The position numbers and the translations under genes are program-made. DNA of 64,000 nt from Campylobacter sp. RM16704. GTDB taxonomy: Bacteria > Campylobacterota > Campylobacteria > Campylobacterales > Campylobacteraceae. The stretch covers positions 342,464 through 406,463 of the forward strand of contig NZ_CP007769.1 of the NCBI RefSeq assembly GCF_000816245.1. Direction: 5' to 3'. The number at the start of each line of letters is the position of its first letter. The first letter of the stretch is position 1. Shown piece after piece: positions 55,897 to 64,000 of this stretch. The notes under the pieces were generated by a model. That model saw only the letters and a list, made by a program, of their open reading frames with translations, did no database searches and was not told where the DNA came from.

Positions 55897-56599
55897 AAGT
55901 TTTAGCTTTTAAATATAGAATTTTCTGATAAGTTAGATGAGTTAAAAAAATAACATAAAAAACTTGTAAAAATATTCCTATAAAAGGAATACTAGAAATT
56001 AGAAAAAATATCAATGTATATAATTTAAAATATAAAGGTGATGAATTTTTATAAAAATTGCGAAATGTTTCTCGATCTAAAACATTACTCATTACATCTA
56101 ATATAAGCAATTTATGAAATAAATAGTAAAATACGCCATAATATATAATAATGCTAACAAAAGGTATGATAAGTAAAAAAGTTGCCACACAGAATAAAAT
56201 GCAAAAAATAATAATAATTTTAATAATTTTTAATAATATTTCGAAAAAAATTATTTCTTTTTCTATAGAATGGTTGTAATATTTTTCATTAATTTTTTTG
56301 ACAATATAGGGAGTTAAGAAGGAAATGATTAGCATTGTTAAAAAGATAGAAGCAAATATTACTATAAAAAACCCACCAATAGCACTTAAAAATGCTAATG
56401 AAAATTGCACTATAGAAAAACTAAAAAACCAAGCTAAAAAACTTCCACTAATTAAATCATCAAAATAAGAAAAAAATATATCATAAGTAAAAAAAACAAG
56501 TAAACCTAAGATTATTATACTAATAAATAAAGGTAAAAATGAGAATTTTAAAAAAGGCTTACTAAGAAAATCTTGCAAGCTTAGGTATAGTATATTCAT
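55889..56599 (-). CDS. EI24/CysZ-like membrane protein
   Basis: 236 residues with four to six long hydrophobic helices and the EI24-domain look (FLSKPFLKFSFLPLFISIIILGLLVFFTYD at the start; NFYKNSSPLYFKLYTLIFFLISSIPFIGIFLQVFYVIFLTHL near the end). CysZ relatives transport sulfate, but assignment to that function is not supported. ATG overlaps the dUTPase stop. Confidence 0.65.
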   Translation of the reverse strand: MNILYLSLQDFLSKPFLKFSFLPLFISIIILGLLVFFTYDIFFSYFDDLISGSFLAWFFSFSIVQFSLAFLSAIGGFFIVIFASIFLTMLIISFLTPYIVKKINEKYYNHSIEKEIIFFEILLKIIKIIIIFCILFCVATFLLIIPFVSIIIYYGVFYYLFHKLLILDVMSNVLDRETFRNFYKNSSPLYFKLYTLIFFLISSIPFIGIFLQVFYVIFLTHLTYQKILYLKAKTYG

Positions 56600-57288
56600 T
56601 TAATTTGTTTATACGCATCTTGAAGTTTTTGGTAAATTTCTTTATATTCTAGTGTTTCTTTTAAAATTTGATTTAAAACTTCATTGTCTTCTGTGCCATT
56701 CCAAATTTTTTTATAAGTGCCTTCTTTGTAGCCATTTTCTTGTCTGAATTGATTTAATATATTTTTTCCAATATAGGTTTTATAAAGCTCAAAGAAATTT
56801 AAACCACATTTTCTAGCTAAAACAAAATACGCACTCAAGAGTTCGCCTAAATCATAATCAAACCCACTGCATTTATGGATAATAAGTTCAATATCATTTA
56901 AAATTCCATAGATATCTGCTTCATTTGGATTGGAAGTTTCTTTGCAAAAGTCATCAAAAAAAGTCACGGAAGAAACTTCTTCTGCAATAAAATTTTTATC
57001 ATTTATTTGTCTTTCTTTGTATTCTTCTAAAATTAAACTTAGAATAAAATGCCAAATATCTACTATTTCAATGCGAACATTATCCCAGTTTGTAGGAGTG
57101 TAAATGCTTTTCCAATGCTTCCAAGCAAAAGAGTCGATAAGCTCAGCACACTCCATATAAATGCATCTTCTAAAACTGATTAATTTACCTTCTTTGGTAT
57201 AACCATTTTCCCATCCTATGCCATTGGTATCATCGTTTAGTTTTTGCTGGAGTTCTAGCATACCTTTTAAAATATCTTTTACTTCCAT
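56596..57288 (-). CDS. dut: Dimeric all-alpha dUTPase
   Basis: 230 residues from ATG 57288, which has AAGGAAG upstream (the frame extends to 57318). Helical NTP-pyrophosphatase motifs are ECAELIDSFAWKHWK and IEIVDIWHF, with a later Asp/Glu pair in SGFDYDLGELLSAYFVLARK. Removes dUTP and supplies dUMP. This dimeric type replaces the trimeric beta-fold enzyme in campylobacters. Confidence 0.85.
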   Translation of the reverse strand: MEVKDILKGMLELQQKLNDDTNGIGWENGYTKEGKLISFRRCIYMECAELIDSFAWKHWKSIYTPTNWDNVRIEIVDIWHFILSLILEEYKERQINDKNFIAEEVSSVTFFDDFCKETSNPNEADIYGILNDIELIIHKCSGFDYDLGELLSAYFVLARKCGLNFFELYKTYIGKNILNQFRQENGYKEGTYKKIWNGTEDNEVLNQILKETLEYKEIYQKLQDAYKQIK

Positions 57289-57301
57289 TTTACTTCCTTT
57301 T

Positions 57302-57844
57302 TTATGCATAAAATCCAAATTCTTTATTTTCTTCTTTTTTATTTTCTTGATTATTATATTGTTCCCAAATTTCTTCTAGCAATTTAGCACTATCTTGGAA
57401 AATTTGCTTTTTAATATCTTCAAGATCTGCTTTTGCCATTTCTTTATTTAAACTCTTATCCATGATATTAAATAACTCATGTAAAGTAGCTTTTTTGTGT
57501 TCTTCATCTTTTGGTTCAGGTAAGGCATTACCTATTTTCATAGCCGTTGTTATAAGTTCTTTTGGTTTTAAAGCTCCTACTCTTGAGTTTTTCATAAATT
57601 CATCAATTTGTGGTTGTATTTTTGCAACTGCATCTTTTATTTCGTTAATTTCTTCTTGTGAAAGTTTAGTACCACTATATGAAAATGAAAAACCAAATTG
57701 ATTTCTTAAACTCAATGAAGTTGAATTTCCATCTTTATCAAGTTTTGCTTCTTTATTATCATACATAGAAAAAGAAAGATGATTGCCATTTTTTGTTTTA
57801 ATATCCATAGAAAAATTTTGAGAATTGTAGCTAGAAATTTGCAT
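57302..57844 (-). CDS. Unknown conserved protein upstream of dut
   Basis: 180 residues from ATG 57844 (AAAGGA upstream). N-terminal third is beta-rich and polar (MQISSYNSQNFSMDIKTKNGNHLSFSMYDNK), followed by amphipathic helices and a Glu/Lys/Asn-rich tail ending EFGFYA. No family known to me, though a gene of this type adjoins dut in C. jejuni. No P-loop is visible. Confidence 0.65.
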   Translation of the reverse strand: MQISSYNSQNFSMDIKTKNGNHLSFSMYDNKEAKLDKDGNSTSLSLRNQFGFSFSYSGTKLSQEEINEIKDAVAKIQPQIDEFMKNSRVGALKPKELITTAMKIGNALPEPKDEEHKKATLHELFNIMDKSLNKEMAKADLEDIKKQIFQDSAKLLEEIWEQYNNQENKKEENKEFGFYA

Positions 57845-57970
57845 AGCTTTTCCTTTCAAGTAAAGATAAGGTTATATCGTCAAAATAATCCAATCTTGAA
57901 TAAATTTGCAAAGTTTTTCAACTTTGCAAATTTCAAATATTAGGGAGATAAATATTCTAGCATTAAGTTT

Positions 57971-59602
57971 TTAAATACTCGTTAAATCCCAAAATAATTT
58001 TAATATTTTTTCATTGTTAGAACAAATTAAAATTTGTTCTTTACTATACTTATTTTTACATGCTTTTAAAGCTTGTTTTAAGTGTTCTTTTAAAGAATAA
58101 ACCAAACCAAAAGCAATAGCTTCTTTATCTAATCCACCTAATAAATAAATTAAAGGCATACGCATTGATTTAGAAACATCAAGTTTTGCTTGTTCATTAA
58201 TTGTGATTTTAAAATCAAATTTGCTAGGATGTTTAAATTTATAAGCTAAAGCAAGATCTAAAAACTCATCTAAATGGCTTAATTTTTTTCCGCTGGTAAA
58301 TGGATATATAAAATAAAATAAATCTAAGATATTATTGCTAATTTTACTCTCATCGTCGTAATTTTCTTGTATGAAATCATAGTATGTTTTAAATTGTTCT
58401 TGGTAATTTTGTACTAAAGTCATTGCCATTTTAGTTTTTGCAAAAGTGTTTAAAAAAATTTTTGGATTAGCTTCAAAACTAAAATCCAAAAAATTAAATT
58501 TTGTTTCGTTTTGACACAGAATTTGAGTAGTATCATTCAAATTTAATATAATATTTTTTGAATTTAAATTATCAAGTGATGCATTATGGATATTTTTTTC
58601 ACTCATAATAGTAGAAAAACTATTATAGGAAAATTCATTATTCATAGGTTTTTCATAAAAACCAAAATCATCCCAAAAATTTGCTTCACTACAGGCAATA
58701 CAACCATGTCCTGCAGCTACTGGCCAAGAGGTTTTGGAATTAAATTTAACCTTAGGGCAGTTGTTGTATGCATAAGGTCCTTTACATCCTACTTTAAAAA
58801 GGCAATAACCTTGTTTGATATTTTCATCATCAAAACTTTGAGCAAAATTTCCTGCTTCAAATTTGGCTTTTCTCTCGCATAAATCATGTAGACATTTTCC
58901 ATAAAGAGCCAAAGGTCTATTTTGCTCATCTAAACTAGGATTTTGTTCAAATAATATATAAAAACAAAGTGCTGCAATGATATTTATATCGCTTGGAGGA
59001 CAGCCTGGTATGTTGATTACCTTTTCTTCTAAAACCTCAGAAATTTTTACGCTTTTAGTAGGATTGGGATATGCTGCTTGAATTCCTCCATAACTTGAGC
59101 AAGTTCCCATAGCAAAAATTGTTTTAGCATTTTTTGCACATTTTTTTAAAATCTCATATCCATTTTCACCATGTGCTCCTATGGTTAGAAAAAATGGATC
59201 TATGGCGCAAACTCCACCTTCAACAGCCAAAATAAAGTCTTTTTTTTCTAAAATTTTTTCTAAATGTGCTTCTGCTTGGTGTCCGCTTGCACTCATAAAG
59301 GTTTCATGATATTCCAAAGAAATAAAATCAAAGATCAAATCTAAAAAATCAGGTAATGAAGTTCTAAGCAAACTTTCACTACACCCTGTACATTCACTTA
59401 AATGAAGCCATATTAAGCTAGGTGGAGTATGAAGTTGAAAATATCTTTGTGCTAAAGGAATAAAATCACTAGATAAGCCTAAGGTTTTGATAATAGAGCT
59501 TACAGCATCTAAAGAGATATTTTTTTCTTCTTTATGTGAGTTTTCTAATAGAGCGATTTTGCGTTCTAGTATGCTTTTTAGTTCTTCATTGCTTAAAGAC
59601 AT
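57971..59602 (-). CDS. hydA2: Orphan [NiFe]-hydrogenase small-subunit-like protein with C-terminal extension
   Basis: 543 residues. The first 320 carry the small-subunit cluster ligands: Cys71-x2-Cys74 (ECTGCSES), Cys168 (MGTCSSYGG), Cys201 (PGCPPSD), Cys237/His239/Cys242 (GKCLHDLCER), Cys267, Cys273, Cys282 (FKVGCKGPYAYNNCP) and CIAC at 301-304. There is no Tat signal, so it is cytoplasmic. Residues about 320-543 form an added domain I do not recognise. No large (Ni-Fe) subunit lies nearby. It matches the hydA2 gene of C. jejuni. Possibly an electron-transfer scaffold rather than a hydrogenase. Confidence 0.8.
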   Translation of the reverse strand: MSLSNEELKSILERKIALLENSHKEEKNISLDAVSSIIKTLGLSSDFIPLAQRYFQLHTPPSLIWLHLSECTGCSESLLRTSLPDFLDLIFDFISLEYHETFMSASGHQAEAHLEKILEKKDFILAVEGGVCAIDPFFLTIGAHGENGYEILKKCAKNAKTIFAMGTCSSYGGIQAAYPNPTKSVKISEVLEEKVINIPGCPPSDINIIAALCFYILFEQNPSLDEQNRPLALYGKCLHDLCERKAKFEAGNFAQSFDDENIKQGYCLFKVGCKGPYAYNNCPKVKFNSKTSWPVAAGHGCIACSEANFWDDFGFYEKPMNNEFSYNSFSTIMSEKNIHNASLDNLNSKNIILNLNDTTQILCQNETKFNFLDFSFEANPKIFLNTFAKTKMAMTLVQNYQEQFKTYYDFIQENYDDESKISNNILDLFYFIYPFTSGKKLSHLDEFLDLALAYKFKHPSKFDFKITINEQAKLDVSKSMRMPLIYLLGGLDKEAIAFGLVYSLKEHLKQALKACKNKYSKEQILICSNNEKILKLFWDLTSI

Positions 59603-59605
59603 TTT

Positions 59606-60286
59606 TTAACCTTTAGCTATTTGTATCATATTTAAAAAATCATTTGCATTTAATGCAGCTGAACCTATTAATACTCCATCACAATTTTTTAAAGCACAAA
59701 TTTCTTTAATATTGCTTTGATTGACGCTTCCACCATATAAAAGCTTAGCCTCGGTAAATTCTCTTAAAAAATTAAGTATAGTGTTGATATCATTAAGATC
59801 TGCACTCACTCCAGTACCTATAGAGTAAATAGGTTCATAAGCTATAATGAGTTTTTTATAAGATAAGTCAATATTTTCAATTTGTTTTTTTAGAAAATCT
59901 AAGCTTTTTCTAGAATTTTTAGTATCTAAACTTTCACCTATGCAATAAATAATATTAAAATCAAAACTTTTAGCAAAATCAAATTTAGCTTTTAAAAAGC
60001 TTTCGTCTTCTCCTATAATTCTTCTTTCAGAATGGCCTATTAAAACACTTTTGATATTAAATTCTTCTAAATGAATTTTACCTATTTCTCCAGTATAAGC
60101 TCCATTTTCACAAGGGTAGAAATTTTGAGCTCCTTGATGGAAAGGTAATTTTTCTTTTAAAAAGGCTGTGCTTGGAGGGAAGATGAAAACTTCATCTTTA
60201 TAATTTAGTTTTTGATTTAATTCTTGAGCATAAAGTTCAAAGCTTGATCTTGTGTGATTACACTTTAAATTTGCTGCAAAAATCAT
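59606..60286 (-). CDS. tpiA: Triosephosphate isomerase
   Basis: 226 residues, shorter than the usual 250. Catalytic residues are present: Lys in AANLKCNHT, His in LIGHSERR and Glu in [12 protein letters not shown], plus the phosphate loop [11 protein letters not shown]. Part of gapA-pgk-tpiA, used for gluconeogenesis in campylobacters. Overlaps pgk by four bases. Confidence 0.95.
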   Translation of the reverse strand: MIFAANLKCNHTRSSFELYAQELNQKLNYKDEVFIFPPSTAFLKEKLPFHQGAQNFYPCENGAYTGEIGKIHLEEFNIKSVLIGHSERRIIGEDESFLKAKFDFAKSFDFNIIYCIGESLDTKNSRKSLDFLKKQIENIDLSYKKLIIAYEPIYSIGTGVSADLNDINTILNFLREFTEAKLLYGGSVNQSNIKEICALKNCDGVLIGSAALNANDFLNMIQIAKG

Positions 60287-61485
60287 TCATTATCCTTTAT
60301 TGTTAAAGGTTTTACACCAGGAAGTTCTTTACCTTCTATAAGCTCTAAAGAAGCTCCGCCGCCTGTTGAAATAAAAGTCATTTCATCAGCATCGCCTGCT
60401 CTTGCTACAACATCAGCTGTATCACCACCACCTATTACAGTTGTCGCATGAGATTCGCTAATATAATGACTCATTTTAATGCTACCTTTTGAGAATTTAT
60501 CAATTTCAAAAACTCCCATAGGACCATTCCACCATATAGTTTGAGCATCAGAAAGTGCTTCTTTAAACAATCTTACACTAGCAGGACCTATATCAAGTCC
60601 CATCCAACCTGCTGGAATTTCTTGTACGGGGGTGTATTTCATCACCGCTTCTTGTGAACAAGTTTGTGCCGCTGTAACATCTACAGGAAGATAAATTTTT
60701 ACACCTAGATTTTTACCTTTGAGTAAGATTTTATTTGCCTCTTCAATTAAATCTTCTTCTAAAAGCGAATTTCCTATATCATAACCTTGTGCTTTTAAGA
60801 AAGTAAAGGCCATACCACCGCCTATGATTAATTTATCTACTTTTGGAAGTAGATTAGTCAAAGCTTGCAATTTTCCACTTACTTTTGATCCACCTACTAC
60901 AGCTACAAAAGGACGCGCTGGATGTTTGATGAGATTGCTTGCAAATTCTATTTCTTTTTGGAGTAAAAATCCTGCACCTTTATTGGCATTATCAAAGTAT
61001 TTTGTTATAGCTTCAACACTAGCATGAGCTCTATGACAAACTCCAAAAGCATCGTTAATATAAACATCAGCCATAGAAGCAAGTTCTTTAGCTAAATTTT
61101 CATCGTTTTTAGTTTCACCTTTTTCAAAGCGTAAATTTTCTAAAAGCAAAATTTCACTTGGCTTTAATTCACTTGCTTTTTTCTTTGCATCTTCGCCTAT
61201 AACATCTTTAGCCATAATAACTTCTTTTGCCATTAAGCGAGCTAGTCTTTTTGCAACCGGCTCTAAAGAATATTTTGAAGCAATTTCTTTTGGTCGGCCT
61301 AAGTGTGAAGCTAAAATAACTGCACAACCATTATCTAAACAATATCTTATAGTAGGGATAGCTGAACGAATACGACGATCATCAGTGATATTTAAAAACT
61401 CATCTTGAGGAACATTAAAATCACATCTAATAAATACTTTTTTCTTAGCAAGATCAATATCTTTAATTGATAAAATACTACTCAT
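60283..61485 (-). CDS. pgk: Phosphoglycerate kinase
   Basis: 400 residues from ATG 61485 (AAAGG at good spacing). Motifs [44 protein letters not shown] and IGGGDTADV with [13 protein letters not shown]. Central gluconeogenic enzyme. Located 1 base after gapA. Confidence 0.96.
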   Translation of the reverse strand: MSSILSIKDIDLAKKKVFIRCDFNVPQDEFLNITDDRRIRSAIPTIRYCLDNGCAVILASHLGRPKEIASKYSLEPVAKRLARLMAKEVIMAKDVIGEDAKKKASELKPSEILLLENLRFEKGETKNDENLAKELASMADVYINDAFGVCHRAHASVEAITKYFDNANKGAGFLLQKEIEFASNLIKHPARPFVAVVGGSKVSGKLQALTNLLPKVDKLIIGGGMAFTFLKAQGYDIGNSLLEEDLIEEANKILLKGKNLGVKIYLPVDVTAAQTCSQEAVMKYTPVQEIPAGWMGLDIGPASVRLFKEALSDAQTIWWNGPMGVFEIDKFSKGSIKMSHYISESHATTVIGGGDTADVVARAGDADEMTFISTGGGASLELIEGKELPGVKPLTIKDNE

Positions 61486-61486
61486 A

Positions 61487-62482
61487 TTATGCCTTTGCGA
61501 CAAATACTGCCATATCTACTAAACGAGAAGAATATCCCCATTCATTATCATACCAAGCAACTACTTTAACAAAATCATCACAAATTACTTGAGTTAAATC
61601 ACTTGCTACAATCGCACCATAAGAACAAGTGATAAAATCACTTGAGACTCTTTCTTCATCATCTACTAACAATAAGCCTTTTAAGTTACTATTAGCTGCT
61701 TTTCTAAAAGCTTCGTTGATTTCTTCTTTACTTACTTTTTTCTTTAAAGTTGCAGTCAAATCCACCGTTGATACATCAGCTACAGGCACGCGCATACTTT
61801 GGCCGTGCAATTTTCCATCAAGTTCAGGCATAACAAGTTTCATAGCTTTTGCTGCACCAGTAGAAGTAGGGATAATATTTTGTGCAGCAGCACGTGATCT
61901 TCTTTTATCTCTTGCTTTTGCATCAATAATGCTTTGTCCATTAGTATATGCATGAATAGTTGTCATTAAGCCTTTTTCTATACCAAAATTATCTTGCAAA
62001 ACTCTACAAATTGGACCTAAGCAGTTAGTAGTACAACTTGCATTGGAGATGATATTTTCACCTTTATACTCATGTGCATTTACTCCTAAAACATAGGTTG
62101 GAGTTTTATCTTTTGCAGGTGCACTCATGATAACTTTTTGTACCCCATGATCTAAAAATCCTTGACATTTTTCCATAGTTAAATGTGCCCCTGTACATTC
62201 TAAAACAATTTGTGCACCATATTTTGCAAAGTCCAAATCTGCCACATTTCTACTTTTTAAAACTTTTATTTTTTTATTGTCAATTATTAAATCATCATTT
62301 TCACTTTCAACATTGCCATCATATACACCATGAACGGTGTCGTATTTAAAAAGATATTTAGTTAGTTCAATATCAGTGGTATCATTAATCGCTACAAGTT
62401 CTATATCATTACGTTTCATGATAATTCTAGCAACACATCTTCCAATGCGTCCAAAACCATTTATTGCAACTTTTACAGCCAT
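61487..62482 (-). CDS. gapA: Glyceraldehyde-3-phosphate dehydrogenase
   Basis: 331 residues from ATG 62482, with AAAGGA seven bases upstream. An in-frame extension to 62578 would run through the divergent nadD start and is rejected. [14 protein letters not shown]-binding start, catalytic Cys in [12 protein letters not shown], and [11 protein letters not shown] at the end. First gene of the gapA-pgk-tpiA operon. Confidence 0.97.
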   Translation of the reverse strand: MAVKVAINGFGRIGRCVARIIMKRNDIELVAINDTTDIELTKYLFKYDTVHGVYDGNVESENDDLIIDNKKIKVLKSRNVADLDFAKYGAQIVLECTGAHLTMEKCQGFLDHGVQKVIMSAPAKDKTPTYVLGVNAHEYKGENIISNASCTTNCLGPICRVLQDNFGIEKGLMTTIHAYTNGQSIIDAKARDKRRSRAAAQNIIPTSTGAAKAMKLVMPELDGKLHGQSMRVPVADVSTVDLTATLKKKVSKEEINEAFRKAANSNLKGLLLVDDEERVSSDFITCSYGAIVASDLTQVICDDFVKVVAWYDNEWGYSSRLVDMAVFVAKA

Positions 62483-62541
62483 TTTCATTTCCTTTTTATG
62501 ATTAAGTAGGTAAAATTCTACTAAAAAAAGGTTAAATTTTA

Positions 62542-63087
62542 ATGAAAATTGCACTTTTTGGTGGCAGTTTTGATCCACCTCACTTAGGACATAATGCTAT
62601 AGTCTTAAATGCTTTAGGAAATTTAGTTCTTGACAAGCTTATTATTATGCCTACATTTATTAGTCCATTTAAACAAGAATTTACAGCAGATGAACAAAAA
62701 CGCTTAAAATGGTGTGAGATGATTTGGGGAGGTTTAAAAAAAGTTGAAATTTGTGACTTTGAAATAAAAAAGCAAAGACCTGTTCCTAGTATAGAAAGTG
62801 TTGATTTTTTGTATCAAAAATATCAAATTTCAAAATTTTATCTTATTTTAGGAGCTGATCATTTACAAAGTCTTGAAAAATGGCATGAATTTGAAAGATT
62901 GCAAAGTTTGGTAGAATTTGTTATAGCTAAAAGAGATAGTATTTTTATACCAAAATATTTCAAAACATTAGATACTAAAGTAAATATTTCTTCTTCTTTT
63001 ATAAGGCAAACCTTGCAAACAACACAAGTTTGCGAGCAAATCAAAGAAGAAGTTAAGCTTTATTATTCTAAATTTAAAAATATTTAA
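62542..63087 (+). CDS. nadD: Nicotinate-nucleotide adenylyltransferase
   Basis: 181 residues. Nucleotidyltransferase motifs are ALFGGSFDPPHLGHNAIV at the start and SSSFIRQTL near the end. Makes deamido-NAD. Divergent from gapA, with 59 bases between the two starts. Followed by rsfS after 13 bases, a common pair. Confidence 0.93.
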   Translation: MKIALFGGSFDPPHLGHNAIVLNALGNLVLDKLIIMPTFISPFKQEFTADEQKRLKWCEMIWGGLKKVEICDFEIKKQRPVPSIESVDFLYQKYQISKFYLILGADHLQSLEKWHEFERLQSLVEFVIAKRDSIFIPKYFKTLDTKVNISSSFIRQTLQTTQVCEQIKEEVKLYYSKFKNI

Positions 63088-63100
63088 CAAAAGGAAAAAA

Positions 63101-63430
63101 ATGCAAGAAAGAATTAACAATATAGTTCAAATTTTAGATGACAAAAAAGCAGATTTAATAGAAACTTTTGATATGCAAGATAAGGATTATTTTGTTAAAT
63201 TTGTAGTAATTGCTACTACTATGGGGGAAAGACATGCACTTTCTTTGATTGATGATTTAAAAACTAATCTTAAAAGTAAAGGTGAAGAATTTTTAAATAT
63301 AGAAAGCAGTGAAGAATGGACTGTGCTTGATTTAGGAGATATTTTAATCCATTTAATGAGTGAAACTTATAGAGCAAAATACAATATTGAAGATTTTTTA
63401 AAAAGCTTAAACAAAGAAAATCTTAATTAG
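63101..63430 (+). CDS. rsfS: Ribosomal silencing factor
   Basis: 109 residues, RsfS/Iojap family (INNIVQILDDKKADLIETFDMQDKDYFVKFVVIATTMGERHALSLIDDL...WTVLDLGDILIHLMSETYRAKYNIEDF). Blocks joining of ribosomal subunits when nutrients are low by binding L14. AAAGGA ribosome site. Confidence 0.93.
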   Translation: MQERINNIVQILDDKKADLIETFDMQDKDYFVKFVVIATTMGERHALSLIDDLKTNLKSKGEEFLNIESSEEWTVLDLGDILIHLMSETYRAKYNIEDFLKSLNKENLN

Positions 63431-63438
63431 GATAAACA

Positions 63439-64000
63439 TTGGATAGTTTAATTGTTGAATTATCAGATTTAGCTAAAGAATATTTTGAAAATTCAGAATT
63501 TGAAAAATGTGATGAAATTTTAAGTGAGCTTATAGCTTTTTGTAAAGGTGAAATCACACTTGCCCAAGATGGTCAAATGATTTTTATAGATGATGAGGAC
63601 AAAGAGCGTTTGCTTTTAGAAGCTTATCATAATAGAGCACTTTGCAGATTTAATTGCTTAAAATTTCAAGAAGCACTCAAAGATGCAACTATAGCTGTGG
63701 AATTTGATCCTAGTAATGTATTTTTATTTAATCTTTTGGGTTTGTGTAATTTTAAATTAGATTTATTACAAGATGCACTTTTGGCTTTTAATAGGGTTAT
63801 AGCACTAGATAATGCATATTATTTAGCTTATTTTAATAGAGCTAGAGTTTATATACTTTTAGATGAACACACAAAAGCTTTAAAAGATTTACAAACTTGT
63901 ATTGATTTAGCTCCAAAATATCATATTGCTTATTATACTAGAGCTATTGCCTTACTTAGTGTTGATCCAAAACAAGCTTTGCTTGATTTTAAAAAGTCTC
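63439..64000 (+). CDS. TPR-repeat protein, N-terminal part (3' end outside window)
   Basis: Open from TTG 63439 (TAGGAT upstream) to the end of the window, 187 codons. Sequence MDSLIVELSDLAKEYFENSE continues into several tetratricopeptide repeats: LLEAYHNRALCRFNCLKFQEALKDATIAVEFDPSN, then VFLFNLLGLCNFKLDLLQDALLAFNRVIALDN, then YYLAYFNRARVYILLDEHTKALKDLQTCIDLAP. No signal peptide. A protein-protein interaction scaffold; partner unknown. Confidence 0.75.
   Translation, partial: MDSLIVELSDLAKEYFENSEFEKCDEILSELIAFCKGEITLAQDGQMIFIDDEDKERLLLEAYHNRALCRFNCLKFQEALKDATIAVEFDPSNVFLFNLLGLCNFKLDLLQDALLAFNRVIALDNAYYLAYFNRARVYILLDEHTKALKDLQTCIDLAPKYHIAYYTRAIALLSVDPKQALLDFKKS

Noticed and set aside
62483-62578. 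32-residue N-terminal extension of gapA overlapping nadD
   Set aside because: GAPDH begins at the [11 protein letters not shown] region; ATG 62482 has a good ribosome site, and the extension runs through the nadD start on the other strand.

Overview
The window is AT-rich, densely packed epsilonproteobacterial DNA. Gene content and order (fdhAB-modE-yedF-selD-putAP; purA...carA; ccoNOQP; addBA; rplM-rpsI-cadF; a single-chain pyruvate oxidoreductase; the cts transformation genes; flgK/flgM/flgI; gapA-pgk-tpiA) match a Campylobacter chromosome. The cadF variant and the accessory insertions suggest a member of the C. lari group rather than C. jejuni, but this is an inference from memory of gene order, not from a search.

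Layout. 1-5.1 kb: a selenium/formate block with the C-terminal part of the formate dehydrogenase catalytic subunit, its Fe-S subunit, a ModE-type regulator, a YedF-like protein and SelD, which is itself a selenoprotein read through an in-frame TGA. 5.2-10.2 kb: proline uptake and oxidation (putA, putP). 10.2-12.15 kb: a small accessory island with a three-gene reverse operon (lipoprotein, 55-residue membrane protein, unknown 360-residue protein), a divergent HTH regulator and two palindromic operators. 12.2 kb: tRNA-Sec (selC). 12.3-16.9 kb: purA, FliJ- and MotE-like flagellar genes, a DUF507 gene, carA and a DsbD/SafE-like membrane protein. 17.0-21.7 kb: the cbb3 oxidase operon and its small accessory proteins. 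21.7-26.8 kb: AddB/AddA recombination nuclease-helicase. 26.8-29.1 kb: a reverse two-gene insertion coding a zinc-ribbon/J-like protein and a zinc-ribbon/membrane/WG-repeat protein. 29.2-35.6 kb: rplM, rpsI, a possible small RNA, cadF, a HAD phosphatase and pyruvate:acceptor oxidoreductase. 35.6-40.3 kb: DNA-uptake secretin, ATPase and inner-membrane genes. 40.3-41.9 kb: an HTH gene with two direct-repeat sites and a hexapeptide acyltransferase-like gene. 41.8-49.8 kb, reverse: a permease, a TIGR02757 protein, the flgK/flgN/flgM/flgJ-like/flgI cluster with sigma-28 and sigma-54 promoters, an rRNA methylase and unknown genes. 49.9-53.4 kb: thiL, truD, a DUF2325 gene, an unknown gene and flavodoxin. 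53.4-62.5 kb, reverse: a chemoreceptor, dUTPase, an orphan hydrogenase small subunit and tpiA-pgk-gapA. 62.5-64 kb: nadD, rsfS and the start of a TPR gene.

The selenium parts connect: selC and SelD supply what is needed to decode UGA in FdhA (its Sec codon lies upstream of the window) and in SelD itself. Pyruvate oxidoreductase, flavodoxin, formate dehydrogenase and the cbb3 oxidase together outline the electron-transport core of a microaerophile. No gene-free stretch exceeds about 240 bases, and I saw no CRISPR array, insertion sequence, rRNA operon or long homopolymeric G tract.
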